In this document: piece after piece, positions 1-5,773 of the stretch
How the letters are laid out: every line of letters starts with the position of its first letter
Numbering within the stretch: position 1 is the stretch's first letter
Source of the DNA: B4-G1 sp964393895
GTDB lineage: Bacteria > Chloroflexota > Anaerolineae > B4-G1
Length of the DNA: 5,792 nucleotides
Direction: 5' to 3'
Assembly: GCA_964393895.1 (NCBI GenBank)
Contig: CAYMWP010000200.1
Coordinates: 1 to 5,792 of the forward strand
Made by a program: the position numbers and the translations under genes
The notes under the pieces: generated by a model
The model's input: the letters and a program-made list of their open reading frames with translations, nothing else
The model's database searches: none
What the model was told of the DNA's origin: nothing

Positions 1-1429
1 GTTTGAGGATGCGGTGAAAGGCCCGCGCGCTCATCTGGAGTTGCTGCATCGCCGCCCGCACCAGGCCGCGCCCGGTCTCGTCCAGTTGGCAGATCTGGCG
101 CACCTCGGTCGGCCCCATATCGGAGTTACAACTGAGCTTTGTATCGGCGAACCGTTCTCGCTGTATCTCTCGCGCTCGCTCCACCCGCGCCCGGATCGCG
201 CCCGATGGCTCCCCCAACCGCTCGTCGGTCAGCTTGTCGTAATCCACCCGGGGCACCTCGATGTGAATGTCAATCCGATCCAGCAGCGGCCCAGAGATGC
301 GCTTCTGGTAACGACTGATGGTCTGCATCGAGCAGGTGCACTCGCGCACCGGGTCGCCATAGTAGCCGCAGGGGCAGGGGTTCATCGCCGCGACGAGCAT
401 AAAATTGGCCGGAAAGGTCAGCGTGCCGGTGGAGCGGGCGATAGAGACCAGGCCGTCCTCCAGTGGCTGTCGCAGTCCCTCCAGCGTGCGCGTGCCGAAC
501 TCGGGCAACTCGTCCAAAAAGAGCACTCCCCGGTGGGCCAGGCTGATCTCGCCGGGGCGCGGCCAGTGCCCGCCGCCGACCAGCCCAGGCTGGCTGATGG
601 TGTGGTGTGGGGCGCGGAAGGGACGGTGTTGGACGAGGGGTGTATCCGCAGGGAGCAGCCCCGCTATGCTGTAGGTTTTGGTCACTTCCAGTGCTTCCTC
701 GACGGTCATCGTCGGCAGGACGGAGGGCATTGAGCGGGCCAGCAGCGTCTTGCCGGCGCCGGGCGGGCCGGTCATCAGCACGTTGTGTCCCCCGGCGGCC
801 GCCACCTCCAACGCCCGCTTGACGTGTTCCTGTCCCTTGATCTCGGCAAAGTCGGCCGCGTATTGCGGAGGGGGCAGCGAGGACGCGTCCAGTTCCGGCT
901 CGTAGGGCGGTAGCGTGCGCAGCCCTTGCAGGTGGGCGGCCAGTTGGCCCAGGTGTTCGACCGGGACGACCTGCAGCCCGTCCACCAGGGCCGCTTCGGG
1001 GGCGTCGCTGGCGGGGACAAAGATGCGGCGGATACCTTGCTGGAGCGCCAGGGCCGCGACGGGCAGGACGCCGTTGACGTGGCGCACGGAGCCATCGAGC
1101 GAAAGCTCGCCGACAAAGAGCGCCTCCTCCACCTCCTGGGGCCAGGCCTGTTGCGAGGCGACGAGCACCCCCACGGCGATGGGCAAGTCGTAGGCGGGGC
1201 CTTCCTTGCGGATGTCGGCCGGGGCCAGGTTGACCGTGATGCGCTTGCCGGGGAATACCAGCCCCGAGTTCTTGATCGCCGCGCGCACCCGCTCGCTCGA
1301 TTCCTTGACCGCGGCGTCGGGCAGGCCGACGATGACGAGCGACGGCATCCCGCGCGAAGTATCCACCTCTACCTCGACGATGACCCCTTCCAACCCCAAC
1401 AAGGCGCAACTGGTGACTTTGGCAAGCAT
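1..1429 (-). CDS. comM: ComM/YifB-family AAA+ ATPase (Mg-chelatase-like), C-terminus cut by window edge
   Basis: The 476 visible codons start at ATG 1429-1427 and stay in one frame to the left edge; the family is about 500 residues, so only a short tail is missing. An N-terminal ChlI-type domain (about residues 20-140, with GLPDAAVKESSERVRAA near the start) precedes the AAA+ core. Walker A GPPGAGKT lies at residues 221-228 and Walker B LFLDE ends at D306-E307. The family motif APHHTIS falls between them. A Cys-rich insert follows (NPCPCG at 350-355, ECTC at 363-366), then SGPLLDRIDI at 379-388 and the start of the C-terminal Mg-chelatase-like domain. In naturally transformable bacteria ComM is a cytoplasmic hexameric helicase that extends branch migration of incoming DNA; homologues (YifB) also occur widely in bacteria not known to transform. 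GGAG at 1436-1439 sits 6 bases before the ATG. The gene probably forms its own transcription unit. Family assignment is very secure; a competence role here is inference. Confidence 0.96.
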   Translation of the reverse strand, partial: MLAKVTSCALLGLEGVIVEVEVDTSRGMPSLVIVGLPDAAVKESSERVRAAIKNSGLVFPGKRITVNLAPADIRKEGPAYDLPIAVGVLVASQQAWPQEVEEALFVGELSLDGSVRHVNGVLPVAALALQQGIRRIFVPASDAPEAALVDGLQVVPVEHLGQLAAHLQGLRTLPPYEPELDASSLPPPQYAADFAEIKGQEHVKRALEVAAAGGHNVLMTGPPGAGKTLLARSMPSVLPTMTVEEALEVTKTYSIAGLLPADTPLVQHRPFRAPHHTISQPGLVGGGHWPRPGEISLAHRGVLFLDELPEFGTRTLEGLRQPLEDGLVSIARSTGTLTFPANFMLVAAMNPCPCGYYGDPVRECTCSMQTISRYQKRISGPLLDRIDIHIEVPRVDYDKLTDERLGEPSGAIRARVERAREIQRERFADTKLSCNSDMGPTEVRQICQLDETGRGLVRAAMQQLQMSARAFHRILK

Positions 1430-1455
1430 ATATGGCTCCGTTACTAGATGTGCAT

Positions 1456-1484
1456 AGTGTATCACAGGGGGGAGATGAGGGCAA
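1456..1484 (-). promoter_or_regulatory. Predicted sigma-70-type promoter of comM
   Basis: Read on the minus strand, TTGCCC (1479-1484) is followed after 17 bases by TACACT (1456-1461). A TG one base upstream of the -10 makes it an extended -10. Each hexamer matches consensus at 4 of 6 positions. Transcription would start near 1449, about 20 bases before the ATG at 1429, leaving room for the GGAG site. This was found by eye only. Confidence 0.5.
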
Positions 1485-1501
1485 GCTGGAGCGCGACGCA
1501 A

Positions 1502-1527
1502 AGAGGCTCCCATTACTAGGAGCCTCT
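1502..1527 (-). terminator. Perfect 9-bp stem-loop, candidate leftward terminator
   Basis: AGAGGCTCC (1502-1510) and GGAGCCTCT (1519-1527) are exact reverse complements around an 8-base loop. On the minus strand the stem lies about 110 bases after the stop of the DUF4349 gene and upstream of the comM promoter, where a terminator would separate the two units. Only a short TTT follows on that strand and no U-tract follows on the plus strand, so termination is plausible but not certain. It could instead be part of a dispersed palindromic repeat. Confidence 0.45.
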
Positions 1528-1558
1528 CGTTGTACGCTGTTGGTGTGCGTCTAGTTCC

Positions 1559-1624
1559 CAGAAACCGGGTTTTTCTGTAAGCGAAGGTGCTTCTGCTTCG
1601 CCCGAAGCGACAAAAGCCTGGCTT
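1559..1624. repeat. Cluster of short quasi-palindromes in the comM/DUF4349 intergenic region
   Basis: Bases 1430-1635 carry no gene. After the comM promoter and the 9-bp stem-loop, three further foldable pieces follow. CAGAAA (1559-1564) pairs with TTTCTG (1572-1577) around a CCGGGTT loop. GCGAAG (1581-1586) pairs with CTTCGC (1596-1601), in competition with GCTTCG (1595-1600) pairing with CGAAGC (1603-1608). AAGCC (1614-1618) pairs with GGCTT (1620-1624). The first and last have the same layout, AGAARCC followed by a purine/pyrimidine mirror. They resemble short palindromes that are scattered in non-coding DNA of some cyanobacteria and Chloroflexi; that comparison is from memory, not a search. 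Confidence 0.4.
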
Positions 1625-1635
1625 CTTCTCTGTTA

Positions 1636-2520
1636 CTAGTTCGCCTTGCGGGCGCGGCGGCGAACGATGGCGCGCCCCAGGAAGAACAGCCCGGCCACGG
1701 GAGCGGTCACCACTAGCAAGACCGGGATGACGAGAACGACGATGACGATGGCCGCATCCGCCAGGAATTGCAGCACCCGGACGAGGGTTTGGAACGCGCC
1801 ACGCAGCGTGCCCTCCGGGTGCCAGCCGCCGACCTGGATGGGTTGCGCCAGTTCGTCGGGGGTGATGTCGAGGCTGACCGTCGCCATGGCCGCCGACTCT
1901 TCCAGGTACTGGATGCGCCCTTTGACGTGTTCGATGTCGGCCTGGATGGTCTGCAATTGTGCGTAGACGTCCAGGGCGGCCTCGGTATCCTCGGCTTGAT
2001 CCAGGAACTCGAGCAGCCGCGCTTCGGTCGCCTCCAGGTAGCGCAGGCGGGATCGGAGGTCAACGTACTCCTCGGTCACGTCCTGACCGGAGATATTCTC
2101 GCTGCGCACCTCGGTTGCCAGGCCGCGGATGCGCTCCAACGCGCTATCGAGGCTCTCGGCCGGGACGCGCAGCCTGACAGAAGCCCGCAGTCCCTCCTGG
2201 TACTTGTACGTGTTCGACTCGACGATCCAACCCCCCAGTTCGTCCACCAGGTCGCCTATCTCGTCGAGGGCGGCCTCGGTATCCGGCACCACCAGGCTGA
2301 GCGAAGCGTCGCGGATGATGAGCCGCTTGATGGTGGAATAGTCGGCCGCTCCAGAGGCCGGTTCACCGGGAGCATATTTATCGTCGCCGTCCCAGGCTTC
2401 GGCCGGAGCCTCCTCGTACTCCACCAGTACCGGCTCTTGCATCGCACCTCTAACTCCGCAGCCCACTACGGTTAGGGCCAGGATACAAACGATGACAACG
2501 TGTGTGATTTTCTTGCTCAT
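1636..2520 (-). CDS. DUF4349 domain lipoprotein with C-terminal transmembrane helix
   Basis: This 294-residue envelope protein has no known biochemical function. The N-terminus is a lipoprotein signal: Lys3-Lys4, a hydrophobic stretch, and a lipobox VVGC with the lipidated cysteine at 21. An acidic linker (about 31-60) leads into the DUF4349 domain (about 61-222), which includes the family-typical block DVTEEYVDLRSRL (148-160). Residues about 150-210 look like a long coiled-coil hairpin. A membrane helix follows (about 253-281) and the chain ends in an Arg/Lys-rich tail. By the positive-inside rule the folded domain should lie outside the cytoplasmic membrane, held by a lipid at one end and a helix at the other. 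AAGGAG ending 7 bases before the ATG supports the start. The gene lies 64 bases downstream of the phosphoesterase gene and is probably co-transcribed with it. The family assignment rests on recalled motifs. Confidence 0.9.
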   Translation of the reverse strand: MSKKITHVVIVCILALTVVGCGVRGAMQEPVLVEYEEAPAEAWDGDDKYAPGEPASGAADYSTIKRLIIRDASLSLVVPDTEAALDEIGDLVDELGGWIVESNTYKYQEGLRASVRLRVPAESLDSALERIRGLATEVRSENISGQDVTEEYVDLRSRLRYLEATEARLLEFLDQAEDTEAALDVYAQLQTIQADIEHVKGRIQYLEESAAMATVSLDITPDELAQPIQVGGWHPEGTLRGAFQTLVRVLQFLADAAIVIVVLVIPVLLVVTAPVAGLFFLGRAIVRRRARKAN

Positions 2521-2527
2521 TTTTGCT

Positions 2528-2534
2528 CTCCTTT
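2528..2534 (-). promoter_or_regulatory. Strong ribosome binding site of the DUF4349 lipoprotein gene
   Basis: On the minus strand AAAGGAG ends 7 bases before the ATG at 2520. It is the best Shine-Dalgarno match among the minus-strand genes and fixes the lipoprotein start, placing the positively charged signal-peptide N-terminus directly after it. Confidence 0.7.
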
Positions 2535-2584
2535 CAAAAAGTCATCGTTATCTAGACGCTCCTGGCGGAGGAAGAGTTCCCGCG

Positions 2585-3313
2585 TCAGCGCCCCATCTCC
2601 AGCCGCCCAATGAGACGGCGGGGCAGACCTCGGGCCCGCATCCGCTCCTGGGTAATCTCTACCGGGTAAGCGACACGGTGGAACTCCCAGGTCATGGCAT
2701 CCGAATCGAGTATCGCGTAGCTGGCGCGTGGATTTCCATCGCGGGGCTGTCCCACGCTGCCCGGATTGATGATGGTGCGGCGCGAACCAAGTGCCAGGGG
2801 TTCGGGGAACGGCGGGACCATAGTCTCACAGCGCCGCTGTTGCTCGTCCAATTCAAAGACGATCGGTATGTGGGTGTGCCCTACCAGGCATATAGGGGTG
2901 GAGAAATAGGCGAAATTGGAAAAAGCCTGGTTGGCATCGAGAATGTACTCCCAGATCGGCTCGCGCGGGCTGGCGTGAGCCATAAAGAAATCGTCCTGCT
3001 CTACACGAGTGGGAAGCGCACCCAGGTACTCGCGCGCAGCCGGCGAAAGCTCGGTCTGCGTCCATATACTGGCGTCTCGGGCATCAGTGTTAAAGCTGCC
3101 GAGATCTAGTTTCCCCAGTGCGGCCCAGTCGTGGTTGCCTGCTAGGCTGATGTGGTCAAAATCCTGAATCCGTTCGACGCACTCGTTGGGATTGGGGCCG
3201 TAACCTACCAGGTCGCCCAGACACCAGATTCCGTCGAATTCAGGGGCATCGGCCAGGACAGCTTCCAGGGCCGTGAGGTTGGCGTGGATGTCAGATATGA
3301 TCAGATAGCGCAC
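2585..3313 (-). CDS. Calcineurin-like metallophosphoesterase (YfcE/MJ0936-like)
   Basis: A cytoplasmic two-metal phosphoesterase of 242 residues from the chosen GTG start. The metal-binding motifs appear in family order: SDIHAN (D8, H10), GDLVGYGPNP (D34), GNHD (N60-D62), AHASP (H113) and GHTH (145-148), then INPGSVGQPR (182-191), typical of the Metallophos_2 group. Members hydrolyse phosphodiesters or phosphomonoesters; the substrate here cannot be told. The GTG at 3313 is preferred because the family usually begins M-R-Y-L-I-I-S-D-I-H exactly there. Its AGGA site (3324-3327) is weak, with a 10-base gap. The frame stays open upstream to 3433, allowing an ATG at 3403 (272 residues) or TTG at 3433 (282 residues), but those residues look unlike the family. 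It is the first gene of a probable operon with the DUF4349 lipoprotein. The start is uncertain, the function class secure. Confidence 0.92.
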   Translation of the reverse strand: MRYLIISDIHANLTALEAVLADAPEFDGIWCLGDLVGYGPNPNECVERIQDFDHISLAGNHDWAALGKLDLGSFNTDARDASIWTQTELSPAAREYLGALPTRVEQDDFFMAHASPREPIWEYILDANQAFSNFAYFSTPICLVGHTHIPIVFELDEQQRRCETMVPPFPEPLALGSRRTIINPGSVGQPRDGNPRASYAILDSDAMTWEFHRVAYPVEITQERMRARGLPRRLIGRLEMGR

Positions 3314-3442
3314 GGTGTCATCATCCTGTAGGCGGCAAGGCCACAAATTAGCAATGAGCTTGCTCAAATTGTCCTTCCACAGGTTGTCTTTGAATAAAAA
3401 CATCCAGCCCCGTGGGAGGGTGAGCGGCAGCAACTAGGCGAT

Positions 3443-3471
3443 ATTATAACTCTATTCGGCAATTTTGCCAG
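3443..3471 (-). promoter_or_regulatory. Predicted promoter of the phosphoesterase/DUF4349 operon
   Basis: On the minus strand a perfect TATAAT (3443-3448) lies 17 bases after CTGGCA (3466-3471; 4 of 6 to the -35 consensus). The surrounding bases are markedly AT-rich for this window. An imperfect palindrome, GGCAA-AA-TTGCC, overlaps the -35 end and could be an operator. Transcription would start near 3436, giving an untranslated leader of about 120 bases before the preferred GTG at 3313. Confidence 0.55.
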
Positions 3472-3478
3472 TACCGGC

Positions 3479-3533
3479 AGACCAGGTTCTCGGCTTGGTC
3501 TCACTGCCAGTAACTGTGTGGGCCAATCCACAC
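3479..3533. repeat. Two adjacent small hairpins in the divergent intergenic region
   Basis: AGACCAGG (3479-3486) can pair with CTTGGTCT (3494-3501), using one G-T pair, around a 7-base loop. GTGTGG (3516-3521) pairs with CCACAC (3528-3533) around a 6-base loop. A direct repeat TGCCAGTA occurs at 3466-3473 and 3505-3512. These lie upstream of both divergent promoters, so they are more likely protein-binding or repeat-derived sequence than transcript structures. Confidence 0.35.
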
Positions 3534-3559
3534 TGATCTGACACATGCATTCTGAGCGC

Positions 3560-3645
3560 CTGGTGATTACCATATGTGTTGGGGGCCACTCAAGTCGCCA
3601 ATTGCGTCCTCCGCGCCTCTGCAGTGAGATGTTGGTAATCACCAG
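3560..3645. repeat. 13-bp perfect inverted repeat, two near-palindromic boxes
   Basis: CTGGTGATTACCA (3560-3572) and TGGTAATCACCAG (3633-3645) are exact reverse complements. Each 12-base core, written TGGTRATYACCA, is itself nearly palindromic, as expected for a dimeric regulator. The cores are 72 bp centre to centre, close to seven helical turns. The downstream box borders the palindrome over the rightward promoter. TGGT/ACCA half-sites are known for some GntR-family (FadR-type) regulators with other spacings, so any regulator name would be a guess. The ends of a small mobile or dispersed repeat are an alternative. Confidence 0.5.
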
Positions 3646-3659
3646 ACGTTTGACGTCTG
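3643..3659. promoter_or_regulatory. 17-bp palindrome over the -35 box, candidate operator
   Basis: CAGACGT (3643-3649) and ACGTCTG (3653-3659) are perfect 7-base arms around TTG. The centre and right arm contain the -35 hexamer TTGACG (3650-3655) of the rightward promoter, so a dimer bound here should block RNA polymerase. It overlaps the downstream 13-bp box by three bases. Confidence 0.5.
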
Positions 3660-3677
3660 AGGTTTTAAGGGTACAAT
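3650..3677 (+). promoter_or_regulatory. Predicted strong promoter of the SH3-repeat/glycosidase-like gene
   Basis: TTGACG (3650-3655; 5 of 6 to consensus) and TACAAT (3672-3677; 5 of 6) are 16 bp apart. Transcription would start near 3684, giving a leader of about 43 bases before ATG 3727. It is the best promoter match found by eye on the plus strand. Confidence 0.65.
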
Positions 3678-3713
3678 ACGAGCGTCGTGGGCAATCGAGG
3701 ACAAGGAAGGATG

Positions 3714-3718
3714 AGGAG
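3714..3718 (+). promoter_or_regulatory. Ribosome binding site fixing the start at 3727
   Basis: AGGAG ends 8 bases before the ATG at 3727. A TGA at 3712-3714 lies in the same frame just upstream, so the protein cannot start earlier. This matters because it excludes a missed N-terminal signal peptide. Confidence 0.7.
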
Positions 3719-3726
3719 ATGAAGCG

Positions 3727-5739
3727 ATGAAAAAACTTCAGGTCAACTGGCCGGGCGGCCTCAAACTGCGCACACAGCCGGAGCCAACCGACGCCAGCTA
3801 CACCGGCGTCAGGGTGGGCCACCGTACAGTGGTGGAGGCGATCGGGGAGCCGCAGCGCTACGATGATCACTTCTCGTTCCAAAAGGTGCGCACTCCAGAG
3901 GGACAGAAAGGCTGGCTCACCTACCGGAGCGGCGACGCGATCTATCTGACCCCGGTGGAGACCGCCCCGCCCCCCGGCGCGGGCCAGAAACTGCGGGTAG
4001 ATTGGCAGCCTGGGCTGCGTATGCGCGTCCAGCCGGAGCCGAGTCAGGCCAGCTTTGGCGGCGTGATCGTGCCCTACGGCGCGGTCGTGATCGCCATCGG
4101 AGAACCATTCCCCCATCCCGAGGGGTATGTCTTTCAGCGCGCCCGCACGCCCAGTGGGCGCGTCGGTTGGCTGACGCGCAGCTGTGGTGACACCGTCTAC
4201 CTGGTGAAAGTGGAGGAGGAGACCCACGAACCGGCCGTAGAGACCGGCAAGCTGTGGGTGAACTGGTTCGACGGGCTAAAGATGCGCCAGCAACCGGAGC
4301 CGAGCCTGGCCAGTTTCACCGGCATCACCGTGCCCTACGGCGCGCAGGTGACCATGCTGGGAGAACCACGCGAGCACGCCGAGGGATACAAGTTCCAGCA
4401 GGTGCGCCTGGACGATGGCGAGATTGGCTGGCTCACCCTGAGCTATGGTGACACTGTCTACTTGAGCGAGCAGAAACCCGATCTCACGACCGAGCCGGTC
4501 GAGGTCGCCCAGGTTAGTCCGGTGGCAGGCCTGTGGGCCGAGATGCGCGCTTCACCGGGCGGCGAGGTACAGTGGTGGGTCGGCGGGGCGGCGCCGCTGC
4601 GCGTGTTGGACCCGGTCGGCGCGGGGCCAAAGATCGGCCAGGCCGGGCAGTGGATCGAAGTTGAGACGCCGGCCTTTAAGCGGGGCTTTGTCGGTGCGCA
4701 GTATCTCAAACCCTTCACCCCCGTCGCCCACAGGTCGGCGCGGGCTGGGGAGAGTGCCTACATCTATGGCATCCACGACCGCTACAATCGGGATCTGCTC
4801 AAGTCGGTCGGCGTGACCGGCTGGGTGCTCTTCACTCACGCCATCGGCACCGACCACCAGGGAGCCGGCGGCGACCGCAACACCTATTATGAGTGGGCGA
4901 ACGACGGGTTCGGCGTCATCGCACGGCTCAACCACGGTTACGGCTCCAGCGGCACCATCCCCGAACCGCACCAGTACGACGATTTTGCCCGCACCTGCGC
5001 GGCCTTTGTCAAGCGCTCAATTGACCCCCACGATCCCCAAGGCGGCTGCCACATCTGGATCATTGGCAACGAGATGAACAACCCGCGCGAGTATCCCGGC
5101 AACCACGATGGCGTGGGCGGCCGCCCCATCACCCCGGAGAGCTATGCCGACTGCTTCAACCGCGCCTACCGGGCCATCAAGCAGGTCTACCGGGATTTCC
5201 CCGGTCTGAGCGCGGGCGATTCCATCGTCGTGCCGGGCGCGATTGACCCCTACAACGCCGTCGCCGGCTGTAACGGCAACTGGTTCACCCGCATGCTGCG
5301 CCGGATTGACGCGTTGGACGGGGTCGCGCTGCACGCCTACACCCACGGCGCCGCGCCAGGGTTGATCAACAGTCGCAAGCAGTTTGGTGACGAACACCAC
5401 CCGCCCATCCGTTTCCCGGATAAACAACTGAGCTGGCAATACTACCACTTTTATGCCTACCGCACCCTTATGGACCTGATCCCCGGCAAGTGGCGGGACG
5501 TGCCCGTCTTTATCACCGAGACCGACCAGGTGCAAAAAAAGTGGGCCAACGAAAACTCGGGCTGGGTCAAAGAGATGTACGCCGAGATAAACTGGTGGAA
5601 CAGCGACCCCAGACGGCAGCGGATCTATTGCGCGCTGCTCTTCCGCTGGGAGACCGACGAGTGGCAGGTGCGGGACAAGCCCAACGTGTTGCAGGATTTC
5701 AAGGAGGCGGCGCAGAGAAGGTACAAGTGGCACTGCTAA
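3727..5739 (+). CDS. Multi-SH3-repeat protein with C-terminal glycoside-hydrolase-like (clan GH-A-type) domain
   Basis: A 670-residue protein. Three SH3-like repeats of about 76 residues (3-78, 88-163, 175-250) share a pattern W-x2-G-L-x-x-R, QPEP, A-S, GEP, F-Q, GWLT, GD, YL. A fourth, diverged SH3-like unit spans about 260-330. Residues about 340-670 resemble a TIM-barrel glycosidase: YGIHD at the first strand, RLNHGYG (400-406), IIGNEMNNP (445-453) with N448-E449 as likely acid/base, HAY (536-538), FITETD (595-600) with E598 as likely nucleophile, and a final LLFRWE strand. This fits clan GH-A (GH5/GH39-like) in general; I cannot name a family or substrate. SH3-like domains often bind cell wall or polysaccharide, but there is no signal peptide or membrane segment, and an in-frame TGA upstream rules out a longer form. 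Export by another route, release by lysis, or a cytoplasmic role remain open. It appears to be a single-gene unit under its own promoter. Confidence 0.9.
   Translation: MKKLQVNWPGGLKLRTQPEPTDASYTGVRVGHRTVVEAIGEPQRYDDHFSFQKVRTPEGQKGWLTYRSGDAIYLTPVETAPPPGAGQKLRVDWQPGLRMRVQPEPSQASFGGVIVPYGAVVIAIGEPFPHPEGYVFQRARTPSGRVGWLTRSCGDTVYLVKVEEETHEPAVETGKLWVNWFDGLKMRQQPEPSLASFTGITVPYGAQVTMLGEPREHAEGYKFQQVRLDDGEIGWLTLSYGDTVYLSEQKPDLTTEPVEVAQVSPVAGLWAEMRASPGGEVQWWVGGAAPLRVLDPVGAGPKIGQAGQWIEVETPAFKRGFVGAQYLKPFTPVAHRSARAGESAYIYGIHDRYNRDLLKSVGVTGWVLFTHAIGTDHQGAGGDRNTYYEWANDGFGVIARLNHGYGSSGTIPEPHQYDDFARTCAAFVKRSIDPHDPQGGCHIWIIGNEMNNPREYPGNHDGVGGRPITPESYADCFNRAYRAIKQVYRDFPGLSAGDSIVVPGAIDPYNAVAGCNGNWFTRMLRRIDALDGVALHAYTHGAAPGLINSRKQFGDEHHPPIRFPDKQLSWQYYHFYAYRTLMDLIPGKWRDVPVFITETDQVQKKWANENSGWVKEMYAEINWWNSDPRRQRIYCALLFRWETDEWQVRDKPNVLQDFKEAAQRRYKWHC
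3733..4476 (+). repeat. Three tandem SH3-like repeat units within the coding region
   Basis: Units lie at 3733-3960, 3988-4215 and 4249-4476, joined by linkers of 9 and 11 codons rich in Pro, Gly and Glu. By hand count, units 2 and 3 share 45 of 76 residues and units 1 and 2 share 39 of 76, so unit 1 is the more distant. This pattern points to internal duplication with a later copy giving units 2 and 3. Confidence 0.85.
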
Positions 5740-5773
5740 GTGCAGCGATGCATAAATTCGTTCCGCTTTGCGC

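Noticed and set aside
14..733. 239-codon open frame on the plus strand
   Set aside because: Antisense to comM and without recognisable motifs; a GC-driven shadow frame.
270..1484. 404-codon open frame on the minus strand
   Set aside because: It overlaps comM in another frame, is extremely Arg/Gly/Ala-rich and shows no domain. The comM frame carries all family motifs.
2521..2584. Possible terminator or internal promoter between the phosphoesterase and DUF4349 genes
   Set aside because: Only a 4-bp stem (CTCC/GGAG) is present and no convincing -35/-10 pair, so read-through is more likely.
2492..3109. 205-codon open frame on the plus strand
   Set aside because: Antisense to the phosphoesterase, whose five metal-binding motifs are intact on the other strand.
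3560..3645. CRISPR or attachment-site interpretation of the paired 13-mers
   Set aside because: Only two copies, in inverted rather than direct orientation, with no integrase, cas gene or tRNA nearby.
3364..4227. 287-codon open frame on the minus strand
   Set aside because: Runs antisense through SH3 repeats 1 and 2 and across the palindromes and promoters; no domain signal.
5017..5733. 238-codon open frame on the minus strand
   Set aside because: Antisense to the glycosidase-like domain; a Val/Gly-rich shadow without motifs.
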